Assembly (NCBI RefSeq): GCF_023734775.1
Contig: NZ_AP025732.1
Location: 868,001-932,000 of the forward strand
Direction: 5' to 3'
Origin: Nostoc cf. commune SO-36
GTDB taxonomy: Bacteria; Cyanobacteriota; Cyanobacteriia; Cyanobacteriales; Nostocaceae
DNA length: 64,000 nucleotides
Shown here in pieces: positions 53,297 through 62,439 of the stretch (within the stretch, counting starts at the first letter, position 1; every line of letters begins with the position of its first letter). The position numbers and the translations under genes are program-made. A model generated the notes under the pieces. That model saw only the letters and a list, made by a program, of their open reading frames with translations, had not been told where the DNA came from and ran no database searches.

Positions 53297-54048
53297 TCAT
53301 TCAGAAGATTTGAAAGCGATAAGGAATTCATTATAATCACCATCATTGTATTGTTTATCAACAATTTCTAAGCCTTCAATAATATCTCCATCGATCAAGT
53401 ATTCCATTTGAGTGAAAAACTCTTCATCTGTCCAAACGTGGCAATGAGCATCTGCAAGTCCAGATTCAAAATTTTCGCATCCCCATTTATAAAACTCTTT
53501 AGGTGATGCTATACTTTTCTGTTTTAAATCTTCAGATATAACTTTGGCAAATTCCAAGATATGTTCTAATGAAGGATAATTACAGTTATTGTAATAATCG
53601 TTGAGTAAATGTTCTATTGTTGTTAAAGGTCTTGAAGCATCAAAGTTCTTCTCTTATCTGGACAGGCAATAATTAGGAGTCCTCCTGGTTTCAACAAATT
53701 ATCTAAATCTTTAATATAGCCAATGACATTAGGAATATGCTCAATTACATGACAGAGAATTACAAAATCAAAGTTTTTGTCAATTTGAAGATGAACTTTA
53801 CTATTTCTTTGGAGAATATATTTGACCGGCATTACTGTTTCAGCAGGAAGGTTCCAAAGAGCAATCATTTCTTCCGATGAACGAAAATCGGCAAACTCAC
53901 ATTTGCCAACCTCTTTGGTAACAGTTGGTAAATCGCAAGCTCCTATTTCTAAACCTTCTGCATTTTCTAAATTCACTAATTTCTTTAAAAATTGCAAGCG
54001 ATTTAACTGATAATCTACTCTAGTAATCATGTTGTCTAATGACTCCAA
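53297..54048 (-). pseudogene. Class I methyltransferase with a single-base frameshift
   Basis: The first frame from 54048 has a SAM-binding region (GLEIGACDLP), FDFVILCHVIEHIPNVIGYI and LLKPGGLLIIACPDKRRT, then stops at 53623. The next frame continues with FDASRPLTTIEHLLNDYYNN and EFAKVISEDLKQ to 53297. Adding one T at the run at 53642-53644 (plus-strand AAA) joins them into 250 residues. Both halves are needed for a complete methyltransferase. It probably modified a sugar or lipid of the glycan. Confidence 0.8.
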
Positions 54049-54090
54049 TTTGTAAACCTAAAATCAGTAGCTTCTTTCTTTATACTTAAT

Positions 54091-54342
54091 TCAACTTTTA
54101 TTTCTAAAGCTATACTGCATAAGAATTTTCTCAAATTTCAGACACATATTTTGTAACGTTAGATCCTTCACTGATTCATAGCCGGATGTAGCAATATCTT
54201 GTCTCATTCCAGCATTATTTATGAGATCCATTAATGCATTAAAAACAGCTTGTGAATTAGGTTTCACATAATAAACAAGTTCCTTCCTTAACCATTGATC
54301 TTACTGGAGGTACATCTACTTCGACTGTGGCACAGCCACAAC
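54091..54342 (-). pseudogene. Frameshifted C-terminal end of the giant transferase
   Basis: Beyond the stop at 54316 the expected WsaF-like sequence resumes in another frame (CGCATVEVDVPPVRSMVKEG), then shifts again near 54281-54290 to reach KPNSQAVFNALMDLINNAGM and ends at 54091. Two small indels therefore separate the giant protein from its natural C-terminus. Confidence 0.7.
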
Positions 54343-57300
54343 CATTGCTTCAAAAACAACTGTGCTTATATTTGTCATAGAAAAAGATAGATGTATATCA
54401 GATGAGCGCATTGCTTCTGCTGTTTCAGCTTGAGTTAAAACTCCCAAGTTTTCGTAAGGAAATGGAAGTTCTAAAGCTTCTTCCAGTCCATACAACTTGA
54501 TTTGCACGTCAGAATTGTGCTGATACAATTTATTTAATGATTCTACTCCCAAAGTAAAATTACGTCTGGGGATATGAGGACGAGCAAAAAATAGTATTGA
54601 ACAGGGCTTTGTTGTATTTAAATGACGCTCCAAAATAGGATTTTCTGCCAAAAACACTTCACCTAAAGGAAAATCTACATACGGATAGTCAATTTTATTT
54701 CTTTGGCTCAATATTTCTGCCAAATATTTGCCTAAAGTAATTATACTTAAAGGTAAATCATAGGTGGCTTCTGCTTGAGTAAAATTAGCCTCTCCAGGTT
54801 TATAAAAGTAAGGCTCATAATCTTGAACATAGTATGCTTTGAATCGGGTGTTAACTAGTTGATCGACAACATAAGCTGTAGGCCAATTTGTAGCGATCGC
54901 TATATCTGATTCTAAAATTCCAGCATGACCACAATGAATGATAGCATTACTCTTTCCAAAATTCTCATCGCAAAAATCTCTTACTTGTTCAGTAGTAAAA
55001 TTGGTTAGATGAGCAATTGGTTCAATATAGATATTGACGGTGTGTTCTTTAGCTGCCAGATAATAAGCTAAATTAAAAATATGCTTATAGCCTCCACCCG
55101 TTTGAGCAATCGGCGCTCGCAGAATAAAGGCAATGGAAAGAGGTTTATTGGGTGATAAGCTTCCCCCCAATAAATATTTCCACTTCTGCATACTTTCTGA
55201 GGCTGCAACCCGCGTCAAATAGCGAGAATTTACATCCTCAAAGGCTTTATGCCCCATTTCTTGTCTTAACTTATAGTTAGTTACCAGTTGATACAGAGCA
55301 TTTTTCCATTCATCCAAACTATTACAAAGTAGTCCATTGACTCCATCTTGAATAGCGACATGAAAAGCACTTGTATCCGAAGCAATTGTTGGGACAGATA
55401 AAAGCGCTGCTTCAAAATATTTTAGTTCACTTTTTGATTCGGTAAAGTCATTATTTTTTTCCAAGGGTGCAAGATTAATATCAACTTTCCGGTACAATTC
55501 TGGTAAATCTCTCCAAGGCATATATGGAACACACTCTATTTGTGAGGCAACTTCCTGTAATGCTTCTGGGATATCGAGATGTCCAACTACCATGAGACGG
55601 ACATAAGGAAATTCTGTAAGAATGCTTTTTAAAGCTAAAACACATTCTGCAAAATCTTTAACATGGGTTTTAGTACCACTAAAATAGGCAATTCGAAGCA
55701 TCCCATCATTAGGAACATAACTCTTACGAGCTTCTATTGCTCCTTGTTCCATCTCATTACTTATACGGTTGCGTAAAATTATCGAAACTTTATTAGGAAA
55801 ACTTTGTTTTATTTCTTGCTGGAGTTTGTTGGTACTTACTGTTATGTAGTCACATAAAGACATGGATTTACGATATCGTTTTACTCCATTTTCATATAGC
55901 GTCTTCTCTTGCTGATCCATTAGCGTAAAAGCATGAATTTGAGAAATACGGGATGGATCAAACACTAAATCATCAGTATCAAAAATAACTTTTATGCCTA
56001 GCTTTTTCGCATTGGAAACAAACTGTTCAAATTCGTAAGTATGAGGAACTCGATGAGCAACAATTATTTTATATTTAATGATAAGTTCATTGTATAAAAA
56101 CACCATTGGTTCATATACATCAACTGTATAGCCAAGGTACTTTAGGATTTCCGCTTGATGATGACATCGATAACGATAAGAATCTCCCGGGCACCCACTA
56201 ATAAAAGCAAACATTTTTAACCTGTTATCAGTGGATAAATCTTCTTGAAGAGAGTTAGAAGTTTCCAGGATGTCTTCTGTTTTATTAACTGTGTTTAACT
56301 CTTTATTATGTGTAAACATTTCTGAGGCGGGAACCAAATCCAGGAAACCCTTAACTCTGAACCAAGCTTTCCTTAACTTCCAGAACTTACTAGTTTGCAT
56401 TGCAGTAATAGAAGTTTGAGCATATATTAATTCAGACTGTGATTTCTCTAATTTCGCCTGAGTTTGTTGGAGTTGAGACTGCGATCGCTCCAATTCTGTT
56501 TGGGTTTGCTGTAGATGAGACTGCGATCGCTCCAATTCTGCCTGAGTTTGTTGGAGTTGAGATTGCGATCGCTCCAATTCTGTCTGAGTTTGTTGGAGTT
56601 GAGATTGCGATCGCTCCAATTCTGTCTGGGTTTGTTGGAGTTGAGACTGCGATCGCTCCAATTCTGTCTGGGTTTGTTGGAGTTGAGACTGCGATCGCTC
56701 TAACTGAAGCTGATTACCCTGTACTTGAGCTTGGGCTTGATCCAGTTCTGCTTGTGTTGAATGCAGTTGAGATTTTAATTGCTCTGATTCTTCCAACAGA
56801 TTAGAGAAGCGATCGCTTATTGCAGCATATTCTCCTTCTATAGTCCAAGGATCTGCCCGAATAATAAATTGTAAAGTGTCAGCATCTTTATCTTCTTCAA
56901 TTTGTTTAATAGTATTACTGTCGAATTGTTCTCTCTTATTTTGAGGTATCAAAGAACTCTCTGAAAAAACTTCTAGTTTTGTCCGATCAGCAATATTTAC
57001 GAAATATCCTGGTATTTCAAATAACTCCTCAACCGTTTTTCTGGTAAAAAACCTCAGATGAGTATTATCTAAAATCCCTAATTCTGTATATTCAAATTTA
57101 CCTTGTAGTAAAGACAAGCGAATTGCACCGTGAGCAATATTTGGAATAGAAGCAACTACATATCCATCTTTTTTTAACATCTGCTTGGTTTCTTCTAAAA
57201 CTTTCCAAGGGTTTCGCAGATGCTCTAAAACATCTCCAAATACTGCAACATCGAACTCCTGACTAGGCAATATTTCTGTAACAGAAACAAAATCTAAGTC

Positions 57301-57549
57301 GGCAACTATTACCTCTTTACAGTACTGTTCGGCAACTTTGGCAGCATCTCGATTTATCTCTACTCCTGTCACAATACAGCCTTTTCTACTAAGTAACTGA
57401 GCAAAGTAACCAGTCGCACACCCAAAGTCTACTACTCGCTGATTGTCTGCAATGAGGTTTAACATTTTCCTCAAAACGTGGTTTTCACCCAAACCTTCTT
57501 CTGTAAGATTTTCAGCCGATGGATAATCCTTTGACCAATCTTTATTCAT
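54316..57549 (-). CDS. Multidomain methyltransferase / coiled coil / tandem GT-B glycosyltransferase
   Basis: A 1077-residue protein. Residues 1-190 form a class I methyltransferase (VVDFGCATGYFAQLL, FDVAVFGDVLEHL). Residues about 240-385 form a coiled coil with six 14-residue copies of LERSQSQLQQTQTE (283-366). Residues about 445-795 form a GT-B glycosyltransferase with GCPGDSYRYRCHHQAEIL and VIFDTDDLVFD. Residues 803-1077 form a WsaF-like rhamnosyltransferase (TGGGYKHIFNLAYYL, YYVQDYEPYFY). Similar fusions occur in rhamnan-synthesis clusters, where several transferases act on one chain, the coil setting the length or holding the complex together. The natural C-terminus is missing because of frameshifts near 54341. 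It follows wzt. Confidence 0.85.
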   Translation of the reverse strand: MNKDWSKDYPSAENLTEEGLGENHVLRKMLNLIADNQRVVDFGCATGYFAQLLSRKGCIVTGVEINRDAAKVAEQYCKEVIVADLDFVSVTEILPSQEFDVAVFGDVLEHLRNPWKVLEETKQMLKKDGYVVASIPNIAHGAIRLSLLQGKFEYTELGILDNTHLRFFTRKTVEELFEIPGYFVNIADRTKLEVFSESSLIPQNKREQFDSNTIKQIEEDKDADTLQFIIRADPWTIEGEYAAISDRFSNLLEESEQLKSQLHSTQAELDQAQAQVQGNQLQLERSQSQLQQTQTELERSQSQLQQTQTELERSQSQLQQTQTELERSQSQLQQTQAELERSQSHLQQTQTELERSQSQLQQTQAKLEKSQSELIYAQTSITAMQTSKFWKLRKAWFRVKGFLDLVPASEMFTHNKELNTVNKTEDILETSNSLQEDLSTDNRLKMFAFISGCPGDSYRYRCHHQAEILKYLGYTVDVYEPMVFLYNELIIKYKIIVAHRVPHTYEFEQFVSNAKKLGIKVIFDTDDLVFDPSRISQIHAFTLMDQQEKTLYENGVKRYRKSMSLCDYITVSTNKLQQEIKQSFPNKVSIILRNRISNEMEQGAIEARKSYVPNDGMLRIAYFSGTKTHVKDFAECVLALKSILTEFPYVRLMVVGHLDIPEALQEVASQIECVPYMPWRDLPELYRKVDINLAPLEKNNDFTESKSELKYFEAALLSVPTIASDTSAFHVAIQDGVNGLLCNSLDEWKNALYQLVTNYKLRQEMGHKAFEDVNSRYLTRVAASESMQKWKYLLGGSLSPNKPLSIAFILRAPIAQTGGGYKHIFNLAYYLAAKEHTVNIYIEPIAHLTNFTTEQVRDFCDENFGKSNAIIHCGHAGILESDIAIATNWPTAYVVDQLVNTRFKAYYVQDYEPYFYKPGEANFTQAEATYDLPLSIITLGKYLAEILSQRNKIDYPYVDFPLGEVFLAENPILERHLNTTKPCSILFFARPHIPRRNFTLGVESLNKLYQHNSDVQIKLYGLEEALELPFPYENLGVLTQAETAEAMRSSDIHLSFSMTNISTVVFEAMVVAVPQSK
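56440..56710. repeat. 42-bp minisatellite with HIP1 in every unit
   Basis: Six GCGATCGC octamers start at 56481, 56523, 56565, 56607, 56649 and 56691, exactly 42 bp apart. Each 42-bp unit encodes 14 residues, two heptads of the coiled coil of the giant transferase. Confidence 0.95.
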
Positions 57550-57574
57550 AATCTAACTTTAATATCTGTATTAA

Positions 57575-58921
57575 TTAAGCTGGTGTCACTACTGTTGGCA
57601 AAACTTTTTTGTTTACTTTAACGACCATCGGTTGATGGACTAAAGCATGAATTAGCTTTCCAGTCTCTGGGGGTAAAATTTGAAAAACCATTATATTATC
57701 AATCCAGTCAAAGCTAAGAGCTTCATAGCTTTCAGCCCCAGCAACTGTTAAGCTATAAGAACTAGGTCGAAGAGGTAAATTAAATTTAAACTTAATTTCT
57801 ATTTCTTCTCCTGGTTCTAATTTATCTATTTTGATATTTTCTTCTAAAGTATTACTACCAATTACCTCATTACCATTTTTATCACATACATGAAAGCCAA
57901 CAATACAACTTTTTATGGCAGAATAAACTTTTAAATTTATAATTAATGTCACTTCTTCATTAAATGCAAATATTGGACTTTCGCCAGAATAATGACCTAA
58001 TTGATTCAGGATTTTTACGCTTTCTATTCTGGCTTTCCCACTTCCTCTGCGTGTTGCCTTGCTGAAATTGGAACTCGGAGATTCAATCTCAAAAGTTGGA
58101 GAATCTGAAGCTTGTATTGCGTTATCTACAACGGTATTTACTTGCTGTTGAGAGTTAACTTTAATATCTTGTGCTAAACCTAATTCAAGCTCTGTAACTA
58201 ATTTTAAATATTCAATCACAACAGCATTTGGCAATCCTGTCGTATGTATTTTTCCATCATGAATCATCACGGCTGAATTACACAATGTTTTAATCGCGCC
58301 TGCATCGTGGGAAACAAATAATGTTGTAACTCCAGAATCCATCATTGCACGCATTCGCCGCATACAACGATGTTGAAATACAACATCTCCAACAGCAAGT
58401 GCTTCGTCAACAATTAAAATTTCTGGATCGACATTGACTGCAACAGAAAATGCCAAGCGGACATACATACCACTAGAATAAGTTTTAACAGGTTGATCGA
58501 TAAAATCGCCAATATCGGCAAAAGCGGCAATATCATCAAATCTGTCTTCGATTTGTTTTTGACTTAACCCTAACAATTGTCCGTTAAAAAAGACATTTTG
58601 CCTGCCAGTAAACTCTGGGTTAAAACCACTGCCTAATTCTAATAAAGCAGAAATTCGACCTACGACTCGCACATCACCACTGGATGGTGTGAGGGTTCCC
58701 ACTATAATTTGTAGCAATGTACTTTTTCCAGAACCGTTGCGTCCAAGGATTCCAACTGTCTGTCCTTTGGGGATCTCAATGTTTATATCCCGAAGTGCCC
58801 AAAATTCATCTGTTCTACTCTTACCAGGTAGCAAAACTTCTTTTAGCCTATCTACAGGTCGGCTATACCGTTTGAAACACTTCGAGACATTCTTAAGGGA
58901 AATAGCAATTTCTTCACCCAT
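57575..58921 (-). CDS. wzt: O-antigen/polysaccharide export ABC ATPase (Wzt-like)
   Basis: A 448-residue protein starting at ATG 58921 (a start at 58942 adds seven residues). The ABC domain has Walker A GRNGSGKST, the Wzt-type signature YSSGMYVRLAFSVAV and Walker B EILIVDEALAVGD. The C-terminal 150 residues are the Wzt carbohydrate-binding domain (RIESVKILNQLGHYSGESPI). It recognises the non-reducing end of the finished chain and drives export through Wzm across the plasma membrane. It lies downstream of wzm and upstream of the giant transferase on the same strand. Confidence 0.93.
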   Translation of the reverse strand: MGEEIAISLKNVSKCFKRYSRPVDRLKEVLLPGKSRTDEFWALRDINIEIPKGQTVGILGRNGSGKSTLLQIIVGTLTPSSGDVRVVGRISALLELGSGFNPEFTGRQNVFFNGQLLGLSQKQIEDRFDDIAAFADIGDFIDQPVKTYSSGMYVRLAFSVAVNVDPEILIVDEALAVGDVVFQHRCMRRMRAMMDSGVTTLFVSHDAGAIKTLCNSAVMIHDGKIHTTGLPNAVVIEYLKLVTELELGLAQDIKVNSQQQVNTVVDNAIQASDSPTFEIESPSSNFSKATRRGSGKARIESVKILNQLGHYSGESPIFAFNEEVTLIINLKVYSAIKSCIVGFHVCDKNGNEVIGSNTLEENIKIDKLEPGEEIEIKFKFNLPLRPSSYSLTVAGAESYEALSFDWIDNIMVFQILPPETGKLIHALVHQPMVVKVNKKVLPTVVTPA

Positions 58922-59077
58922 ACTTTTGCTGTCAATCCTCAAAACTCACACACTAAAGCTAAAATACGATTTCTACGACGGGCTACACCTACACACTCAT
59001 TTTATTTTGCCAGATGTCACTACATAATCAATGCTGGCATCTCTAGTTAAATGACTTCATCCTATCAAACTGTCACT

Positions 59078-59956
59078 TCACAATACATCGGCGAATGCTG
59101 GACGCAGGCGGCGATAACACCACAAGCCTCCAAAAAACACTACAACTGCAATTAGCGAAGAAACTCCCCACTCGCCCCAGTGTTTGACTTCTCCAACTAA
59201 AACTATGTCACGATAAACTTCAGCGATCGCTGCTATTGGATTTAACCAGAATACCAAAGTCCGCCATTGCTCAGGAATTGCTGATGCTGGATAGACAAGC
59301 GGTGTCACATAAAACCAAATATTTAAAATCATTCCTAAAGTCTGTGGAATATCTCGCAAAAACACCGTTAGTCCTGCTGCTAAATAGCCCAACCCTGCTG
59401 TTAGCAATAGCTGCGTTAGCCAGACCAAGGGTAATAGCGCTAAGGTAGCATGTAAAGTATGAGTATTTACCGCCACGAAAAAAATCAATGCCATTAAACC
59501 AAAGGAACTCTCAATAAATGTTGACAAAACTGGCACTAAAGGTAACAAAGTTAGAGGAAACACCACCTTCTTGACTAAATTCGGTTGTCCAAGTACCGAA
59601 TTAGCGGACTGCATTAAACCACCCGTAAAAGCAATCCAAGGAAGTAACCCTGCAAATAGCCACAAACCAAAGGTGAAATCATTTGCTGGTAAACCTTTGA
59701 GAGTAGTCAGCTTCACCTTCAGCACGGTGGAAAACACATAAGTATAAATCAGTAATTGTGATAGCTGATTTAGCAAAGGCCACAAGTTGCCCAAAACAGA
59801 ACCCTTGTAACGCGCCTCTAAATCCCGACGCACCAAAGTTCTCAGCAAGTCAAACTTTGCCCACAACCGTTCATTTATCGGCAGGATACGCCTTATACTC
59901 CCTGCTTTACGGACAAATCCTCGCATAGTTCGTACAATTGTCGCTTCCTTGTTCAC
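59078..59956 (-). CDS. wzm: O-antigen/polysaccharide export ABC permease (Wzm-like)
   Basis: A 292-residue ABC-2 type permease with six transmembrane segments. It starts with a cytosolic helix (LRTLVRRDLEARYKGSVLGN) containing the typical R-D-L-x-x-R-Y-x-x-S-x-L-G motif of Wzm and TagG permeases, and ends AFADVL. FGLWLFAGLLPWIAF and VFLRDIPQTLGMILNIWFYVTPLVYP are conserved positions. It pairs with the downstream Wzt. A decayed second copy of its 3' end lies at 61738-61939. Confidence 0.93.
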   Translation of the reverse strand: MNKEATIVRTMRGFVRKAGSIRRILPINERLWAKFDLLRTLVRRDLEARYKGSVLGNLWPLLNQLSQLLIYTYVFSTVLKVKLTTLKGLPANDFTFGLWLFAGLLPWIAFTGGLMQSANSVLGQPNLVKKVVFPLTLLPLVPVLSTFIESSFGLMALIFFVAVNTHTLHATLALLPLVWLTQLLLTAGLGYLAAGLTVFLRDIPQTLGMILNIWFYVTPLVYPASAIPEQWRTLVFWLNPIAAIAEVYRDIVLVGEVKHWGEWGVSSLIAVVVFFGGLWCYRRLRPAFADVL

Positions 59957-60212
59957 TACTTACACACCCAATTTTTCATAAAACTTTATAGCGATCAAAG
60001 CACTCTTGTGTTCCTTGAAGAATAGATCATTACTAGAAAATAGTACCTAAATTGTTTTGGGGATTATACAATAAATCTGCTATCTTAAACAGATTTTGAC
60101 TAAAAATCTAAATTCTGTCGGTAACGCTGCTTTCTTTATAAAAAGGGTAAGTTTTTGCTTATCTCAGTCTCCGGCTTTGCTCGTGAATTCTGACTTCTGA
60201 ATTTTTCACCAA
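59957..60212. other. Intergenic spacer upstream of wzm
   Basis: A 256-base spacer that may hold the wzm operon promoter. I see no ORF, and no distinct hairpin. Confidence 0.35.
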
Positions 60213-60491
60213 CTAGATCAACTCCTTGGGAAAGTCATTAGCGACTAAAATTTTCTCAGAGCAGTAGTTGGGAGGTTGACAAGTTTCACTGAGTAAATCT
60301 GCTTGAATGCAATGAAATTCTTCTGGTAAACCTGATTTACATACTAATTCACTAGCTAAATCATACATCGTCGGCATGGTTTCTTGAAGCAAGCGGCGTG
60401 GAATTGGTTGATATATTTGCTCTCTACTACCTGTTGCCATCTGCATATTGCCTAATTGTTTCCAATTTGAATCTTTTGGTAGGTCTTCCAC
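60213..60491 (-). CDS. Hypothetical protein, possibly a gene fragment
   Basis: A 92-residue reading frame beginning MEDLPKDSNWKQLGNMQMAT and containing four Cys in its second half (LVCKSGLPEEFHCIQADLLSETCQPPNYC). It overlaps the 3' end of the acyltransferase gene by 40 nt, which is unusual for a real downstream gene, and has no recognisable domain. It could be the remnant of a longer protein or a real small protein translated by coupling. I cannot assign a function. Confidence 0.4.
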   Translation of the reverse strand: MEDLPKDSNWKQLGNMQMATGSREQIYQPIPRRLLQETMPTMYDLASELVCKSGLPEEFHCIQADLLSETCQPPNYCSEKILVANDFPKELI

Positions 60492-61690
60492 CTACTACAT
60501 GGAATTTCTATTACAAAATATGTAATAGATGCTAATAAAGTTGATAAAAGAAGAGTAGCAATTAATCTCATATAAAATGCTTCAATAGGAATTTGTGATG
60601 TAAATATAAAATTAATTTTTGCAAGAATTGGCATATGCCATATATACACACCATATGATAGATTCCCAAACAGCTCCATTACTCTTAATGGATTTCTTAA
60701 AATAACGCTAAATGATAAAACTTCATTTTTTATTGAAGTTTGATAAATGTCAAACTCAAATACAAATATGAAAAAAGATGTGATTAGTGCAGTTATTGGT
60801 TGCCAAATAAAAAAGGTTGTAGATGTCCTCATACCTTTGCCAGCACGCTCTGGTAAATTCCATAGCTCATGATGATATAAGTGATGAGCAGTCAGCATAT
60901 AAAGAATAATGAGCAAAATAATAGCTAAATATTTCATATATATTTGATTTACTTTAATGTTTTTAAAATTAGTTATTATTTTGCTTTGATGAAAAAGTAA
61001 TCCATTAACGATAAAACCACATAAAAATAAATCTATATTTGTCACTAATTGAGTATAGGAATATTTATTAAAATATTTAAGCTCTTCACTTATTTGATGT
61101 CGTAAAGTAATCCAAAATACAAGCTTGACAAAAAAAGTAACCAAAATGATGAAAATAGCTGTAAACACAATCTGTTTTCTACTAATTAAACGATGTGATA
61201 GAAAAGTGTATAAGAAAGGAACAAGTATGTAAAACTGTACTTCCGTTGACAAAGACCACATCGCTCCATTCCATATTGGTGGCAATGAATGATTGTATGT
61301 AAACGTAATTATTCTAAACAAATATCCCCAATTTTCTATTTTAAGAATATCGGTATAGACGAATAGAGCCAAAATCAATACAGCAAAATAATAGAGAGGA
61401 CAGATTCTCAACAATCGGTTACGCCAAAAATTGATAACTCCTGGGACATCAGCAGTATAACGTTTAGTGTAAAAAGCTTTACCCATTAAGTATCCTGACA
61501 TAGAAAAGAAAATCCAGACGCCTACCAGCCCGGAGCTAAATGTTAGCCAACTCAGATCATAACCTTTATAAAAAATTGCATTTCTCGGAGGATTACAGTG
61601 AAGAACTACTACCATTAAACATGCAAAACCACGCAGAACAAGTAGTGCATCTAAACGATTTTTTAGGGGAATTGCAATTTCTTCTACCAT
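60452..61690 (-). CDS. Acyltransferase family 3 (OafA/YrhL-like) membrane protein
   Basis: A 412-residue integral membrane acyltransferase with about ten hydrophobic segments. RLDALLVLRGFACLMVVVLHC contains the conserved Arg-Gly-x-Ala and His of the family, and SGYLMGKAFYTKRYTADVP and NRLLRICPLYYFAVL follow. Such enzymes O-acetylate surface polysaccharides. The first ten residues (MVEEIAIPLK) and the upstream DNA match the 5' end of wzt at 58921, so the start was captured from a wzt copy. An upstream in-frame GTG at 61720 (VEVLRIDSKS) is also possible. AT-rich composition sets it apart from neighbours. Confidence 0.85.
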   Translation of the reverse strand: MVEEIAIPLKNRLDALLVLRGFACLMVVVLHCNPPRNAIFYKGYDLSWLTFSSGLVGVWIFFSMSGYLMGKAFYTKRYTADVPGVINFWRNRLLRICPLYYFAVLILALFVYTDILKIENWGYLFRIITFTYNHSLPPIWNGAMWSLSTEVQFYILVPFLYTFLSHRLISRKQIVFTAIFIILVTFFVKLVFWITLRHQISEELKYFNKYSYTQLVTNIDLFLCGFIVNGLLFHQSKIITNFKNIKVNQIYMKYLAIILLIILYMLTAHHLYHHELWNLPERAGKGMRTSTTFFIWQPITALITSFFIFVFEFDIYQTSIKNEVLSFSVILRNPLRVMELFGNLSYGVYIWHMPILAKINFIFTSQIPIEAFYMRLIATLLLSTLLASITYFVIEIPCSRWKTYQKIQIGNN

Positions 61691-61737
61691 GCTTTTGCTG
61701 TCAATCCTCAAAACTTCCACACCATAACCAAAGATGT

Positions 61738-61939
61738 TTACAGTACATCAGCGAACGCCGGGGTAACTGTTTATAGATGGAATTATATATCGAAAATTTC
61801 CAATAAAATACGATCGCAACGATCGCAGTAGCAACTCCCCATTAATTCCAATATTTAACTTCCTCAAGTAAAATTAAGTCTCGATATTCAGCTATAGCCG
61901 TCATCGGATTTAACCAAAATACCCATCCTTGTCATTTTT
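61738..61939 (-). pseudogene. 3' remnant of a second wzm gene
   Basis: On the minus strand the DNA reads FWLNPMTAIAEYRDLILLEEV, then KYWN, a TAG/TAA-type stop and WGVATAIVAIVFYW, and ends with a shifted PAFADVL and stop. The intact wzm has FWLNPIAAIAEVYRDIVLVGEVKHWGEWGV in the same place. The match is clear but contains a premature stop and frameshifts. Confidence 0.82.
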
Positions 61940-62129
61940 AACGATCGCAAATGTTTCGCCAAGGATGGCAATCGCAGCCGTTATTTTTTTGTTAGGACAG
62001 AAGTTAAAGGTCTGGAATTCTCTTCCTCATCCTTCCTCATCTCCCTTATCCCCCTCACTTCTCCCTGAATCAGCGGCCGTTGAGTCACACATTCCGCTAC
62101 ACTGAGACTTGGTTTATCTGAAATCAGGC
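61940..62129. other. Spacer upstream of petP
   Basis: About 190 bases with CATCCTTGTC... CGCCAAGGATGG, a short inverted repeat (CATCCTTG at 61923-61930, CAAGGATG at 61961-61968), and a C-rich CTTCCTCATCCTTCCTCATC repeat near 62022. The petP promoter should be in the last 100 bases. Confidence 0.4.
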
Positions 62130-62321
62130 ATGGAAATCGGACAAAAGGTTAAAGTCTTTCGTTTGCGCGATCGCGTTTCTGCCCCAGTTGTAAAAAAACT
62201 CGGACAAGTGGGTATCATCCAAGGCTACAAAGTCACCGATGGTGCTGGGATCGGTGTAGTGGTGTTGTTTGACGACAATACTTCCACTTGGTTTTTTGAA
62301 GATGAAATCAAACCAGTGTAG
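62130..62321 (+). CDS. petP: PetP-like cytochrome b6f subunit (DUF2862)
   Basis: A 63-residue protein. The start at 62130 gives MEIGQKVKVFRLRDRVSAPV, which is the conserved beginning of the family; the open frame extends seven residues further upstream. GIIQGYKVTDGAGIGVVVLF and TWFFEDEIKPV complete an SH3-like fold. DUF2862 members were identified as PetP, a small peripheral subunit of the cyanobacterial cytochrome b6f complex that affects electron flow. It stands alone, 118 nt before get3d. Confidence 0.85.
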   Translation: MEIGQKVKVFRLRDRVSAPVVKKLGQVGIIQGYKVTDGAGIGVVVLFDDNTSTWFFEDEIKPV

Positions 62322-62439
62322 TAAAGAACTCAAAACCTGGTTTTTCTTGGTATCTGAAATTTAAAGCACAGGTTAAGAGTCTTTGTTGAATGCTAAGTTG
62401 GAGTTGAAAAGCAAAGGCGGTGAAAAAAGGAATCAAGTA

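Noticed and set aside
56439..56804. Plus-strand ORF of 121 codons with repeated IAPIL units
   Set aside because: It is the antisense shadow of the 42-bp coiled-coil repeats of the giant transferase.
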